Part shown: positions 46,444 through 55,200 of the stretch, piece after piece
Numbering within the stretch: position 1 is the stretch's first letter
How the letters are laid out: each line of letters opens with the position of its first letter
Assembly: GCA_051418055.1 (NCBI GenBank)
Contig: JBPRGH010000002.1
Coordinates: 1-64,000 of the forward strand
Reading direction: 5' to 3'
Length of the DNA stretch: 64,000 bases
DNA from: JBPRGH01 sp051418055
GTDB taxonomy: Bacteria; Bacteroidota; Bacteroidia; Cytophagales; Cyclobacteriaceae
Notes under the pieces: model-generated
The model's input: only the letters and a program-made list of their open reading frames with translations
What the model was told of the DNA's origin: nothing
The model's database searches: none
Made by a program: the position numbers and the translations under genes

Positions 46444-47190
46444 ATGGCAGGACATAGTAAATGGGCAAATATTAAACATAGAAAAGGCGCGCAGGATGCT
46501 AAAAGAGGTAAGATCTTTACAAAGCTTATAAAAGAGATCACTGTTTCTGCACGTGAGGGTGGACCCGACCCGGAAACAAATCCCCGATTAAGACTGGCAA
46601 TCCAGAATGCCAAGGCACAAAATATGCCTAAGGATAATATAGAACGGGCGATTAGCAAAGCAGCAGGGGCAGATGCCGTTGAATATACAGAATATACTTA
46701 TGAGGGTTATGCGCCACATGGCATAGCTGTTTTTGTTGAAACAGCAACTGATAACCAAAACCGTACGGTAGCCAGTGTTCGTTCTATTTTTTCTAAATAT
46801 GGAGGCAGCCTTAGTGTAAGTGGATCAGTTGATTATATGTTTGAAAGAAAAGGTGTTTTTCTTATCAATAAAAAAGAGGATGCCAATCAGGATGAGCTTA
46901 CGCTGGAGTTGATAGATGGTGGTGCACAGGAAGTTGAATTTAATGAAGATCTTATTCATGTTACCTGTGCCATGGAAGATTTTGGCAATATGCAGGCAAA
47001 GGTTGATGAGCTGGGGCTGGATGTTGATAATGCAGAGCTGCAAAGGATCCCGACGACCACTTTATCTTTAACTGATGATCAATTCCAGTCGGTAATAAAG
47101 CTGATAGATGCACTAGAGGATGATGATGATGTACAAAAGGTTTATCATAATCTTGAGGCAACGGAAGAGCAAATGAGCGTAATGGAATAG
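46444..47190 (+). CDS. yebC: YebC/PmpR-family transcriptional or translational regulator
   Basis: The 248-residue cytoplasmic protein begins with the invariant MAGHSKWANIKHRKGAQDAK and contains NPRLRLAIQNAKAQNMPKDN, both family signatures. Three domains are expected, with a negatively charged C-terminal part (LEDDDDVQKVYHN). Members bind DNA; recent work also ties YebC proteins to translation of proline-rich stretches. It is monocistronic and its length is normal. Confidence 0.96.
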   Translation: MAGHSKWANIKHRKGAQDAKRGKIFTKLIKEITVSAREGGPDPETNPRLRLAIQNAKAQNMPKDNIERAISKAAGADAVEYTEYTYEGYAPHGIAVFVETATDNQNRTVASVRSIFSKYGGSLSVSGSVDYMFERKGVFLINKKEDANQDELTLELIDGGAQEVEFNEDLIHVTCAMEDFGNMQAKVDELGLDVDNAELQRIPTTTLSLTDDQFQSVIKLIDALEDDDDVQKVYHNLEATEEQMSVME

Positions 47191-47235
47191 CCTGTCCGGG
47201 CCATAAAATCAACCCCTAATCCACTCACCGGTCAT

Positions 47236-47270
47236 CTCGACGATAGGAGAGATCTTCCTCCTCGATTAGC
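47236..47270. repeat. Intergenic REP-like element
   Basis: The sequence GTCATCTCGACGATAGGAGAGATC has short inverted arms ATCTC/GAGAT. It is GC-richer than its surroundings. Similar sequences are familiar as dispersed intergenic repeats in Bacteroidota. Only this copy was seen in the window. Confidence 0.45.
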
Positions 47271-47330
47271 AGTATGTGCTATAAAATGAGTAAGATTTAT
47301 TTATTCGAAATGAATTGTGAATTCAGTCTG

Positions 47331-48071
47331 CTATATAGTGATCTCGGACAGAATAAACTCCTGGGTTTCCACCACATTGCTTTGGTTAAGAGCGCGGTCA
47401 TATATAAACATCCTTAACTTAATGATTTTTCTGTCAAGGAGATCACTAAGTACCAAACCTGGCATTTTATAAGTAATTACTCCTTCTAATGCTTTATCTT
47501 CATCCTCATCAAGCATGCGGGGAAAACGGCCGTTGTATGAATTAAAAGCACAGCTAATGCTTTCAAAATTTAATACTTCGAACTCACTATTAACAGTTTC
47601 CTTTACAAGGAAAGTAATGAAAATATTGTAATAAGTTTGATTGCGCTGATAATAAACTGTGTCCTCAACCAATACTCCATTAATTTCAGGATTGGTTTTC
47701 CAACGGGTACAATTAAAAGGTGCCGTATAAGGGGGTAAGGAATCAATTGCACCTGTTCTTTTATGAGAAAAGCGTATCATTTCAGGAATATAATTAACAA
47801 CACTCCTGGTTTCTCTTGCTGCTTTTGCATGTAATTCTTCACCGTCTACAGCACTATAATAGTTGAATTCATGATACGGATAATTCGTGGTATTTAATCC
47901 AAGGTCACCATCACCATCTTCAAAAGATAATGAAACTACAAGGCTATCAGTGTTGCCTTCCACAAAATATAAATTACTTAAAGCGATAGCAGGAGTATCC
48001 GGAAAATTAGGAGTTGGATAACAGGAGGAAAAAATTATTAAAACGAAAAGAAATAAATAAGTAATGCGCAT
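47331..48071 (-). CDS. Lipoprotein of unknown function with an acidic DGDGD motif
   Basis: I do not recognise a named family. The start is placed at 48069-48071 because it gives a clean lipoprotein signal (MRITYLFLFVLIIFSSC, Cys17). A longer frame reaching 48137 would add 22 residues without signal character and overlap the divergent gene. The 246-residue protein has SFEDGDGDLGLN early in the mature part, a calcium-loop-like acidic motif common in Bacteroidota lipoproteins. The rest is beta-rich. It is a single gene. Confidence 0.8.
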   Translation of the reverse strand: MRITYLFLFVLIIFSSCYPTPNFPDTPAIALSNLYFVEGNTDSLVVSLSFEDGDGDLGLNTTNYPYHEFNYYSAVDGEELHAKAARETRSVVNYIPEMIRFSHKRTGAIDSLPPYTAPFNCTRWKTNPEINGVLVEDTVYYQRNQTYYNIFITFLVKETVNSEFEVLNFESISCAFNSYNGRFPRMLDEDEDKALEGVITYKMPGLVLSDLLDRKIIKLRMFIYDRALNQSNVVETQEFILSEITI

Positions 48072-48111
48072 TTTTGTGTCTGTCCCGTAAATAATATCAT
48101 TAGAAGAACGT

Positions 48112-49104
48112 ATGGTTGAATTTAAAAGTTTTCGCAACCAGCTATATAAATTAAATAACGTTGATTTTGAGGCATTGGTATGGCAAGCCTTCGATATTCA
48201 ATCCAAAAATAACCTAATTTATAAGAAGTACATTCAACACCTGAATATTGATCCTGATAAAATTAAACAAATTTCTGATATTCCCTTTTTGCCGATATCC
48301 TTTTTTAAAACGCATAATATCAAAACAGGGAATTGGGATGAAGAAATGGTTTTTGAAAGTAGTGGGACAACAGGCGCTGTTACCAGCAGGCATTTTCTGG
48401 ACGACCTTGATTTTTACTATGAGCATAGCCTCAAAAATTTCGAATATTTTTACGGGGATCCTGCTGATTATCATATACTTGGTTTATTGCCAAGCTATTT
48501 AGAGCGGGAGAATTCCTCACTTGTACATATGGTTGAATATTTAATGCAGGTCAGTAATTCGCATTTAAGCGGGTTCTATCTCTACAACTATGACGAATTA
48601 TATCGTAAATTATACAAAATAAACGCCTTATTGGACGATAAAAGGAGGATTTTGCTCTTTGGCATTACCTTTGCACTTTTAGAGTTAGGGGAGCAAAAGG
48701 CTCCTTCACTATTGGATGCAATAGTAATTGAAACTGGCGGAATGAAAGGCCGGCGAAAGGAAATGATAAGGGAAGAGCTTCATAATCAATTAGAAACAAC
48801 ATTGAAGTTATCCTCCGTACATTCGGAATATGGAATGACAGAATTACTTTCACAGGCATATTCATCAGGAGAGGGTAAATTTAAGACACCTCCCTGGATG
48901 AAGGTTATGGTCAGGGACCTTAATGATCCTTTTACCTATACAAATGGCACCGGAGCAATAAATATTATTGATCTGGCAAATATTCATTCATGCTCGTTTA
49001 TTGAAACCCAGGATGTTGGCAAAATTAATGGAAACGGCACTTTTGAAGTAATGGGCCGCATTGATTACAGCGATATCAGGGGATGTAATTTACTTTGGAA
49101 CTAA
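48112..49104 (+). CDS. LuxE-like acyl-protein synthetase / acyltransferase
   Basis: The 330-residue cytoplasmic enzyme belongs to the ANL (adenylate-forming) superfamily, LuxE branch. The P-loop-like motif is FESSGTTGAVTSRH (about 81-94). LPSYLERENSSLVHM, ETGGMKGRRKEM and EYGMTELLSQAY follow, the last being the adenylate-binding motif. The C-terminus is short (RGCNLLW). LuxE activates fatty acids as acyl-AMP. No lux genes occur here. In Bacteroidota such genes may serve acyl activation for surface or cell wall lipids, which is an inference. Confidence 0.85.
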   Translation: MVEFKSFRNQLYKLNNVDFEALVWQAFDIQSKNNLIYKKYIQHLNIDPDKIKQISDIPFLPISFFKTHNIKTGNWDEEMVFESSGTTGAVTSRHFLDDLDFYYEHSLKNFEYFYGDPADYHILGLLPSYLERENSSLVHMVEYLMQVSNSHLSGFYLYNYDELYRKLYKINALLDDKRRILLFGITFALLELGEQKAPSLLDAIVIETGGMKGRRKEMIREELHNQLETTLKLSSVHSEYGMTELLSQAYSSGEGKFKTPPWMKVMVRDLNDPFTYTNGTGAINIIDLANIHSCSFIETQDVGKINGNGTFEVMGRIDYSDIRGCNLLWN

Positions 49105-49178
49105 AGTATTTTAAATAAATATTTTGCTTTTAGTTCCGAATGTCTTTATTTTGTTGGACTTAAATACAATATAAGTAT

Positions 49179-49319
49179 ATGAAAAAGACGTTAGCTATAT
49201 TATCAATTGTGCTTTTTGGAGCTACTGCATGTAGCCAGTATACCTGTCCTACTTATGCTGATGTTGACGCAGATAAGATAGAAAAAGAACAGGTTATAGA
49301 AGACAAGCAGAGCATTTAA
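49179..49319 (+). CDS. Tiny lipoprotein (46 residues)
   Basis: The open frame encodes a signal peptide with lipobox GATAC (Cys18), then a mature peptide of 29 residues starting CSQYTCPTYADVDA and rich in acidic and Lys residues. A second Cys lies five positions after the lipidated one. The ATG is preceded by an A/T-rich leader, and the stop overlaps by 4 bp the end of the sigma-54 regulator gene on the opposite strand. The clear lipobox makes it a likely real gene. Its function is unknown. Confidence 0.75.
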   Translation: MKKTLAILSIVLFGATACSQYTCPTYADVDADKIEKEQVIEDKQSI

Positions 49320-50476
49320 GATATATCAGTATATTTTTTTACCTCATTATGAGTGATTTTTGCGTCACTCATAATTACGAGTCTTTCCACCACATTCCGT
49401 AATTCTCTAATATTACCAGTCCAGTCATGCTTTTGGAGTACATCAATTGCCTCAGGAGTAGTTTCTTTGGGTTTTGCTCCATATTCACTTGCAATATCAT
49501 TAATAAATTTTTCCACAAGTAAAGGGATATCCTCTATCCGTTGATTTAATGGAGGTACCTTTATTACAATTACACTTAACCGGTGGTATAGATCTTCCCT
49601 AAAGTTGCCTTCCGCAATTTCCTTTTTTAGGTCTTTGTTAGTGGCAGCAATTACTCGAACATTAACATTTATATCTTTATCCCCACCAACGCGGGTAATT
49701 TTATTTTCCTGTAGGGCCCTGAGTACCTTTGCCTGAGCAGACTGGCTCATGTCTCCAATTTCATCAAGGAATAACGTTCCTCCATCAGCTTGTTCAAATT
49801 TACCAATACGTTGTTTTACTGCTGAAGTAAAAGATCCTTTTTCATGACCGAAAAGCTCGCTTTCTATTAATTCTGAAGGTATAGCAGCGCAATTCACCTC
49901 TATAAACGATGATTTTGACCTGCCGCTTTTCTCATGGATTTGCCTTGCTACCAGCTCTTTACCTGATCCATTTGGTCCGGTTATCAGCACGCGTGCATCG
50001 GTAGGAGCTACTTTATCAATCATTAACCGTACATCCTGAATAGCTTCAGAATCACCGATCATCCGGTAACGGCGGGATACTTTTTTTCTAAGGGTTTTAG
50101 TTTCACTGACAAGATTGCCCTTATCAAGTGCATTGCGAAGTGAAACGAGAAGACGGTTCAAATCAGGTGGTTTTTGAATAAAATCAAAGGCTCCTTTTTT
50201 AGTGGCCTCAACGGCTGTTTCTATTGTACCGTGAGCACTGATCATAATAAATTGAGCTTCTATTCCTTCTTCCTGCGACTGCTCCAAAACCTCCAGGCCA
50301 TCTATTTTAGGCATTTTTATATCACAAAGAACAGCATCAAAAGCTTCAGTTTTAAGCTTTTGTAATCCTTCTATACCATCCTTAGCTTCATCTACTTCAT
50401 ATTTCTCAAATTCCAGGATTTCCTTTAAAGTGTTACGAATGCTTTCTTCGTCGTCAATGATGAGAATTTTTGCCAT
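49316..50476 (-). CDS. Sigma-54-type response regulator (NtrC-like) without a DNA-binding domain
   Basis: The 386-residue protein has a receiver domain (1-120; Asp8/Asp9, phosphoacceptor Asp52 in VLCDIKMP) and an AAA+ domain (about 138-370). The AAA+ domain has Walker A GPNGSGKE (167-174), Walker B TLFLDEIGD and arginine-finger segments. The sigma-54 contact loop, usually GAFTGA, reads GSFTSA (214-219). The protein ends soon after the AAA+ lid (NVVERLVIMSDAKITH), so the usual Fis-type HTH is missing. It may act from solution or need a partner. The start is 14 bp after the RNase P RNA 3' end on the same strand. Confidence 0.9.
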   Translation of the reverse strand: MAKILIIDDEESIRNTLKEILEFEKYEVDEAKDGIEGLQKLKTEAFDAVLCDIKMPKIDGLEVLEQSQEEGIEAQFIMISAHGTIETAVEATKKGAFDFIQKPPDLNRLLVSLRNALDKGNLVSETKTLRKKVSRRYRMIGDSEAIQDVRLMIDKVAPTDARVLITGPNGSGKELVARQIHEKSGRSKSSFIEVNCAAIPSELIESELFGHEKGSFTSAVKQRIGKFEQADGGTLFLDEIGDMSQSAQAKVLRALQENKITRVGGDKDINVNVRVIAATNKDLKKEIAEGNFREDLYHRLSVIVIKVPPLNQRIEDIPLLVEKFINDIASEYGAKPKETTPEAIDVLQKHDWTGNIRELRNVVERLVIMSDAKITHNEVKKYTDIS

Positions 50477-50526
50477 AATATAAAAAAATAAGAAGAGATC
50501 AATCTATAAGCCAGGTTCTGTATCCC

Positions 50527-50546
50527 GTCCCGATAGCTACCGGGAC
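50527..50546. repeat. Palindrome in RNase P RNA (TCCCGA type)
   Basis: GTCCCGATAGCTACCGGGAC is an inverted repeat with a single mismatch. It forms a hairpin near the 3' end of the RNA. The same type is found at 50795-50812 and in the tRNA-like copy at 36900-36917. Confidence 0.8.
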
Positions 50547-50700
50547 AAGACCCCTATCATTTATCTATGCAGCCTACCCACTGACATCGGGCGCGCAACC
50601 CTCAGGCGTCAGCTTATTTGGCCTTACAACTCGCAAGGTTTACCGTGCACTCCGATATTACTATCGAAGACGGTGAGCTCTTACCTCACCTTTTCACCTT

Positions 50701-50730
50701 TACCCTCCGAAGCTTTAGCGTAGGAGGGTA
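50701..50730. repeat. Palindrome in RNase P RNA (CCTCCGAAGC type)
   Basis: TACCCTCC and GGAGGGTA are perfect arms around GAAGCTTTAGCGTA. It forms a long hairpin, in the place of the variable P12 stem. The form CCTCCGAAGC...GTAGGAGG is familiar from Bacteroidota intergenic repeats. Confidence 0.75.
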
Positions 50731-50794
50731 ATCCTCCGTTAATACTAAAACTTCTTCAGGAAGTTTGTTTTCTGTGGCACTTTCTGTTATCTCA

Positions 50795-50812
50795 TCCCGA
50801 TATAAATCGGGA
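50795..50812. repeat. Palindrome in RNase P RNA (TCCCGA type, second copy)
   Basis: TCCCGATATAAATCGGGA is an 18-bp inverted repeat (TCCCGAT/ATCGGGA arms, 4-nt centre). It shares its arms with the palindrome that replaces the tRNA anticodon arm. Confidence 0.8.
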
Positions 50813-50868
50813 CAAGATACCCCTGCTTTCACAGGGTACGATGCGCTATGTTGCCCGGACTTTCCTCC

Positions 50869-50891
50869 CCGTACCGATAACATCGGTACGG
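50869..50891. repeat. Palindrome in RNase P RNA (P3 stem)
   Basis: CCGTACCGAT and ATCGGTACGG are perfect 10-bp arms with a 3-nt loop. It fits the P3 helix near the 5' end of the RNA. It could be an ordinary P3 stem rather than an insertion. Confidence 0.7.
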
Positions 50892-50948
50892 AGCGATAAG
50901 GCGATTGATTCTTCTATAATTTAAAAACCTTTTAATTATTAATATAAT

Positions 50949-51347
50949 TCAATGAATATCTTCGCCTGTTAATTTAAATTCATATTCATCAGCAATGTTT
51001 GCTACTTCCTGAATTATTTCTTTTAAGACCACTTCTGTTGCTGTATCTAAAAATGCAGAGGCTTCAACATAAATAAAGCCGTCGATTATCACAAATTTTG
51101 CATGATTAAGTTGTGCATTTTCCTTTAGCAGCTCTTTGAGATCAATATTTTCACGCAGGGGGCAGACTTTGGAAGTAAATTCTACACCTACTTTATTATA
51201 TCTCTTACTGTGTTTCAGATGACCCAGAACCGTTTGATACCTTTCATCAGGTAGTGGAACTATAATAATTGACTTATTACTGTCATATTCAGAGTACTGA
51301 CCATTGATCTCATCGGCATAGCTCTGCATAAAAGCATTTAAGTCCAT
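50949..51347 (-). CDS. YbjN / type III chaperone-like small cytoplasmic protein
   Basis: The 132-residue soluble protein has the alpha-beta pattern of YbjN/CesT-like chaperone folds. These are a first helix, paired strands (IIIVPLPDERYQTV; KFVIIDGFIYVEASAFLD) and a long C-terminal helix (ATEVVLKEIIQEVANIADEY). No catalytic motif is visible. YbjN-like proteins bind partner proteins. It is a single gene next to the RNase P RNA. The fold call is by secondary structure pattern only. Confidence 0.6.
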   Translation of the reverse strand: MDLNAFMQSYADEINGQYSEYDSNKSIIIVPLPDERYQTVLGHLKHSKRYNKVGVEFTSKVCPLRENIDLKELLKENAQLNHAKFVIIDGFIYVEASAFLDTATEVVLKEIIQEVANIADEYEFKLTGEDIH

Positions 51348-51410
51348 AATATTTTATTTATGTTATTTTTGAAAGTTAATAAAAAATCCTAATAAAATCA
51401 CACTTTAAAA

Positions 51411-52292
51411 TTAGAAATAAAAATAATGAAATTTTAATTCACCACCACCAAGTGAAACAGTGGGAGCAGGTAAATGTATAGTATTTAATAAAAACAATAA
51501 TCTTTTTACCCATTTATTTTTTGTAGGAATAGCTGTGAGGTCCCAGTCAAGGGCAAGATAGTACTGGCGGTAGGGATTATAACCTGCCTCTAAATTATCT
51601 TCATCATGAGCGTATATGAAATCCTCGGCGCCATAACCTACAGCGACATTTATATAAGGGAGGACCTTACTTTCGGAATAGACAAACTTGTCCAGGTCAA
51701 ATGACAGCCAGTAGGTCTGACCATTATAATCCTTTAACCACCTGTCATGCCAGCTACTACCTAAAACATCAGGTCGTTGTGTAGCATAATTTGTGTGATG
51801 GAAGGAAAATTTCGGAGTTATTCTTATTTCATCCCAGAGCTTATGTTGTGCGAAAAATAAAGCCGAGCCAGTAACATTACTGATAAGATCCCCTGTTGAA
51901 GCTCCATATTTTGCAGAATAACCATCCAGCCATTCTACAGGCAATGTCATTATAATACCGGCCAGCGAACCCCATAATACTGCTGATTGATTATTGACCC
52001 CTGACCATTTTAGTCCTTCATAGCTTACAGAAGAAAGATGAAAAGCTGACCAGATATGACCTGCTTTATCTATTTGCTTCCATTCAGCATTATCATTAAA
52101 AAAATGAAAAGAGCTTTTAGAATGATCATCATACCAGGTTTGGCTTAAAGCTACCATAGTGCCGGTATATACTGCTGCTGATGATAAGAGCAGGGGCTTG
52201 AGGCGTTTATTGCGAAGAGAATCCTGGCCTAACAGGCTTCCTGAAAAAAAAATAAGAAGAAGTAAAATTTTAAAGAACTTCATCTTCTTCAT
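51411..52292 (-). CDS. DUF2279 (YfiM-type) membrane-associated protein
   Basis: The 293-residue protein has a signal peptide (about 1-22, SLLGQ). It then shows the family pattern FHFFNDNAEWKQIDKAGH, followed by HLSSVSYEGLKWSG and VEWLDGYSAKYGAST. DUF2279 proteins are predicted envelope proteins of unknown function. The start overlaps the end of the tamB gene by 23 bp (14 bp if the Met at codon 4 is used), so the gene is translationally coupled to tamB and probably acts in outer membrane assembly. That role is an inference. Confidence 0.83.
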   Translation of the reverse strand: MKKMKFFKILLLLIFFSGSLLGQDSLRNKRLKPLLLSSAAVYTGTMVALSQTWYDDHSKSSFHFFNDNAEWKQIDKAGHIWSAFHLSSVSYEGLKWSGVNNQSAVLWGSLAGIIMTLPVEWLDGYSAKYGASTGDLISNVTGSALFFAQHKLWDEIRITPKFSFHHTNYATQRPDVLGSSWHDRWLKDYNGQTYWLSFDLDKFVYSESKVLPYINVAVGYGAEDFIYAHDEDNLEAGYNPYRQYYLALDWDLTAIPTKNKWVKRLLFLLNTIHLPAPTVSLGGGELKFHYFYF

Positions 52293-55200
52293 TTTTTACA
52301 CTTTGTTCCAGAGCTTCGTTATTTAACCTTTTTTGTGATTCACGAGCTTTACGGAAAAGCTCTTTTATTTCATCAAAACTTTGCGTATGCTGTATGCTGA
52401 AACCGGTAGTCATATGACTATTCTGCCCCTGATTGATATTCTGGTTTTGATCAATAGTATTGTAAGTAGTTCTGTTATACATTTTTACCCTCAGCTTTCC
52501 ATCCGGCGTAAGCAGGTATTCCACCGTCCAGTCTCCAATAAAGCCAGGTACTTTAGTTTCACTTTGATCGTAGGGGTTTGTAAATCCGCCATCCCTTACA
52601 ATCCGTAATCTTCCATCCAGCATGGTATAAGATAGCCTAAGCTGAAAGGTGTTGAAGGCTTCTTCATTCAATGAACCAAGATTAAGGTCTATTTCAAGGT
52701 TTTCATCAACTTGTGTTACCCAATAGCTTAACTGGTTGCTAAGCAACTCGCTCACACTGCCAACAAGGCTGCCTTCGGTACTAAAAGACTGAGGTGGTGA
52801 AAACCTTCTCAGGACAATAAGGCTAAAGACTTGTCGGTTAAACTCCTGTTCATCCCACCTCTCCTTAAAGCGGCTAAACAAAAATTTAAGATCGAGAACC
52901 GATCCATCCGGTAATGGGACCCCATTATTAGGTAGATCTTCGACTTGTATGTCAAAGTCAATATTGGGTAATAGCAGAGGGCCTTTCAGGTCCATAAGTA
53001 CTGTAGAAATGTACTGACGCTTTATTTCAACGGGTAATGCTTCAGTAGGAAGTGTAGCTACTTCCGGAATAACCGGCCTTAGGGATGCAAGTTGTTTATA
53101 AGATGCTTTTATATTCAATTGCCCCTGATAAGGATCTCCATACCAGGAGATACGGCTTTCCGGGAGAATATCAAATTCTTTATTAATAATATTATAGAGG
53201 GTAAAATTATACCCTCCTTCACGAATGTAGAAATCCCCAAACATAGTAAATTCACCTGTTGCATCGAGCGCCAGCCTCAGGTCTCCTTCACCTCTTCCAC
53301 GAATTATATCTCCGGATTTAATATCAAAGATAATTTCTGCATAAGCATCAGTGGTTACATCCAGGGCCAGGTCAAGTGTTATGCCTGAGAGGTCAGCTTC
53401 TTTGGAAGGTTCATCAGATGAATTGGTAGTTGTATCATTAAAACTTATAAAGTTTATAAACTCCTGCTGCTCTACCTCACCGCTTTCACCGATAGGGATA
53501 TAAATTTTTGTCCCGGGTTCTGTTTTAGCCTGAGCCGAAATTATTAGGTTACTAACGTCCCCTTTAAATGAGATATTCCCTGTGCCATATCCTGTTCCAT
53601 AAAACATTTCATTATCTTTTGAAGTAGTATTAAGCACCAATACATTATTTACCTGACCAGTAATATCCAGGGCCCAGCTCTTAAAGAAGTCATGTTTGAT
53701 ACTTCCATCGATGCTACCCAAATTATTCTCTTCATCAACAACTTTTAACTTATGGAAATTAATATTTCTTTCATCTGCGGAAAATGCTCCTGAAAAGTTA
53801 TAGAAAGTATTAAGATAATTTACTGCTAATCCACCATTCTCAATATTTCCTTCACCGTGAAGTACCGGTTTTAAAAGTGTTCCGGTGATCTTTACATTGC
53901 CGGTTGCTGAACCCTGAACGGATGAAAAATATGTATCGAAAAAAGGTTCAAGTATCTTTAAAGGGGCTTGTTCGATTTTTGCATCCAGGTTTAGCTGATC
54001 AATTTCTTTTTTATGTTCATAGGTTCCCTTTATAGAACCAATTAATTGATCCTGCCTTTTAACAGTAAAGGTAATATCGCTCTTCTTGTGAAGGTCATTA
54101 TAAAAGGTTGTAGCCGCTATATCACCAACTAAAAAATCATCAATTTTAAAATTATTTATTGTTGTAATAAAATTAACTTTAAAATCTTCATAAATGTCAT
54201 TAAAATTCACCCTTCCTGTTACAATGCCTTCAATAGGTTTTAAAAGTACCGGATTAAAATTATTAAGGTTAACGCTATCAATAAGCAATTCCAGGCTTTC
54301 ATCAGCTTGTTTATTTAGTTTTCCGTTAACTGAGATCCGCTGATTTTCATGTGTAAGTTCCAATCCGTTGAAGGCGAGCTCTCCTGCGGAAAATGTAATA
54401 GAATTATTTTTCGTTAGCTCCCAGCTTTTCTCAAAAAGAAGAATATCAGACTCTTTGAAAGTAAGTTGAGCTTTATCTTTCAGAAATTCATAAGATCCGT
54501 TTACATATACATGGTTGGATAAGGTTTGCTGATCAACCTTTACATTAAAATCAATTAATTTATTATTCCAGGTGCTCTCAAAAGCCAGGTCTTGCGTCTT
54601 TATAGACCTCCCAAATTGTTGCTTTTCTGATCTTAAAAAGAACGCCCCCAGCACATTGGCATTGCCTGCATTTTTAGAAATGGAAATTTCTGATGAGGTA
54701 TTTTTAACGGCATTTTGGCGGTAACGAATACTGTCACTTTGAAAAGTGATTTTAGCAATTGAATTGAAGCCTCCGCGAATTTTACCCTGAAGTTTTGTTT
54801 CTCGAGCTATATATAAGCTGTCCTCAAATAACCTGAGCAATGGATTAAACTTATTTACCGTCAGCTCCAGGTCAATATTATATTCATCTACTGCATCTGA
54901 TTTTTTTTCGGCATAATAACGTTCTATTTTTTCACTGTCATTCTCTATAGTTAATAGATATTCCTTATACAGCTGTTTAATGCTTTTATATGCCATTGTT
55001 GGCACGAACTGTCCTTCTAAAGAAACATTTACCAGATCAGAGTTTAATTTTATCTGACGCCCTTCTTTATTTTTTACTGAATAGATGCTCAGTGTATCCA
55101 CAGGCAAAGATTTTTCGTCAACTTTAACTACAGCATTAGAAATAATACCTTCGCCAAGGATGCTGTCCAGCGCTAACCCTGTAGCATTCAATACTGCTTT

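Larger units (their letters stand above)
50491..50914 (-). ncRNA. rnpB: RNase P RNA (bacterial type A)
   Basis: On the minus strand the 5' part has GAGGAAAGTCCGGGC and the 3' part has ACAGAACCTGGCTTATAG, the two most conserved RNase P segments. The ends pair as P1 (AAGAATCAATC with GATTGATCTCTTCTT), giving about 424 nt. The internal segment GGTAAGAGCTCACCG is also typical. Four hairpins consist of near-perfect palindromes (listed separately). The T-run at 50482-50490 may terminate it. A 65-codon open frame inside it is a chance frame. Confidence 0.93.

Noticed and set aside
48072..48137. Upstream extension of the lipoprotein gene to 48137
   Set aside because: The extra 22 residues lack signal character and would overlap the divergent LuxE-like gene; the internal ATG gives a perfect lipobox.
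50686..50883. 65-codon open frame on the minus strand
   Set aside because: It lies entirely inside the RNase P RNA, crosses two of its palindromic hairpins and has no protein family pattern.
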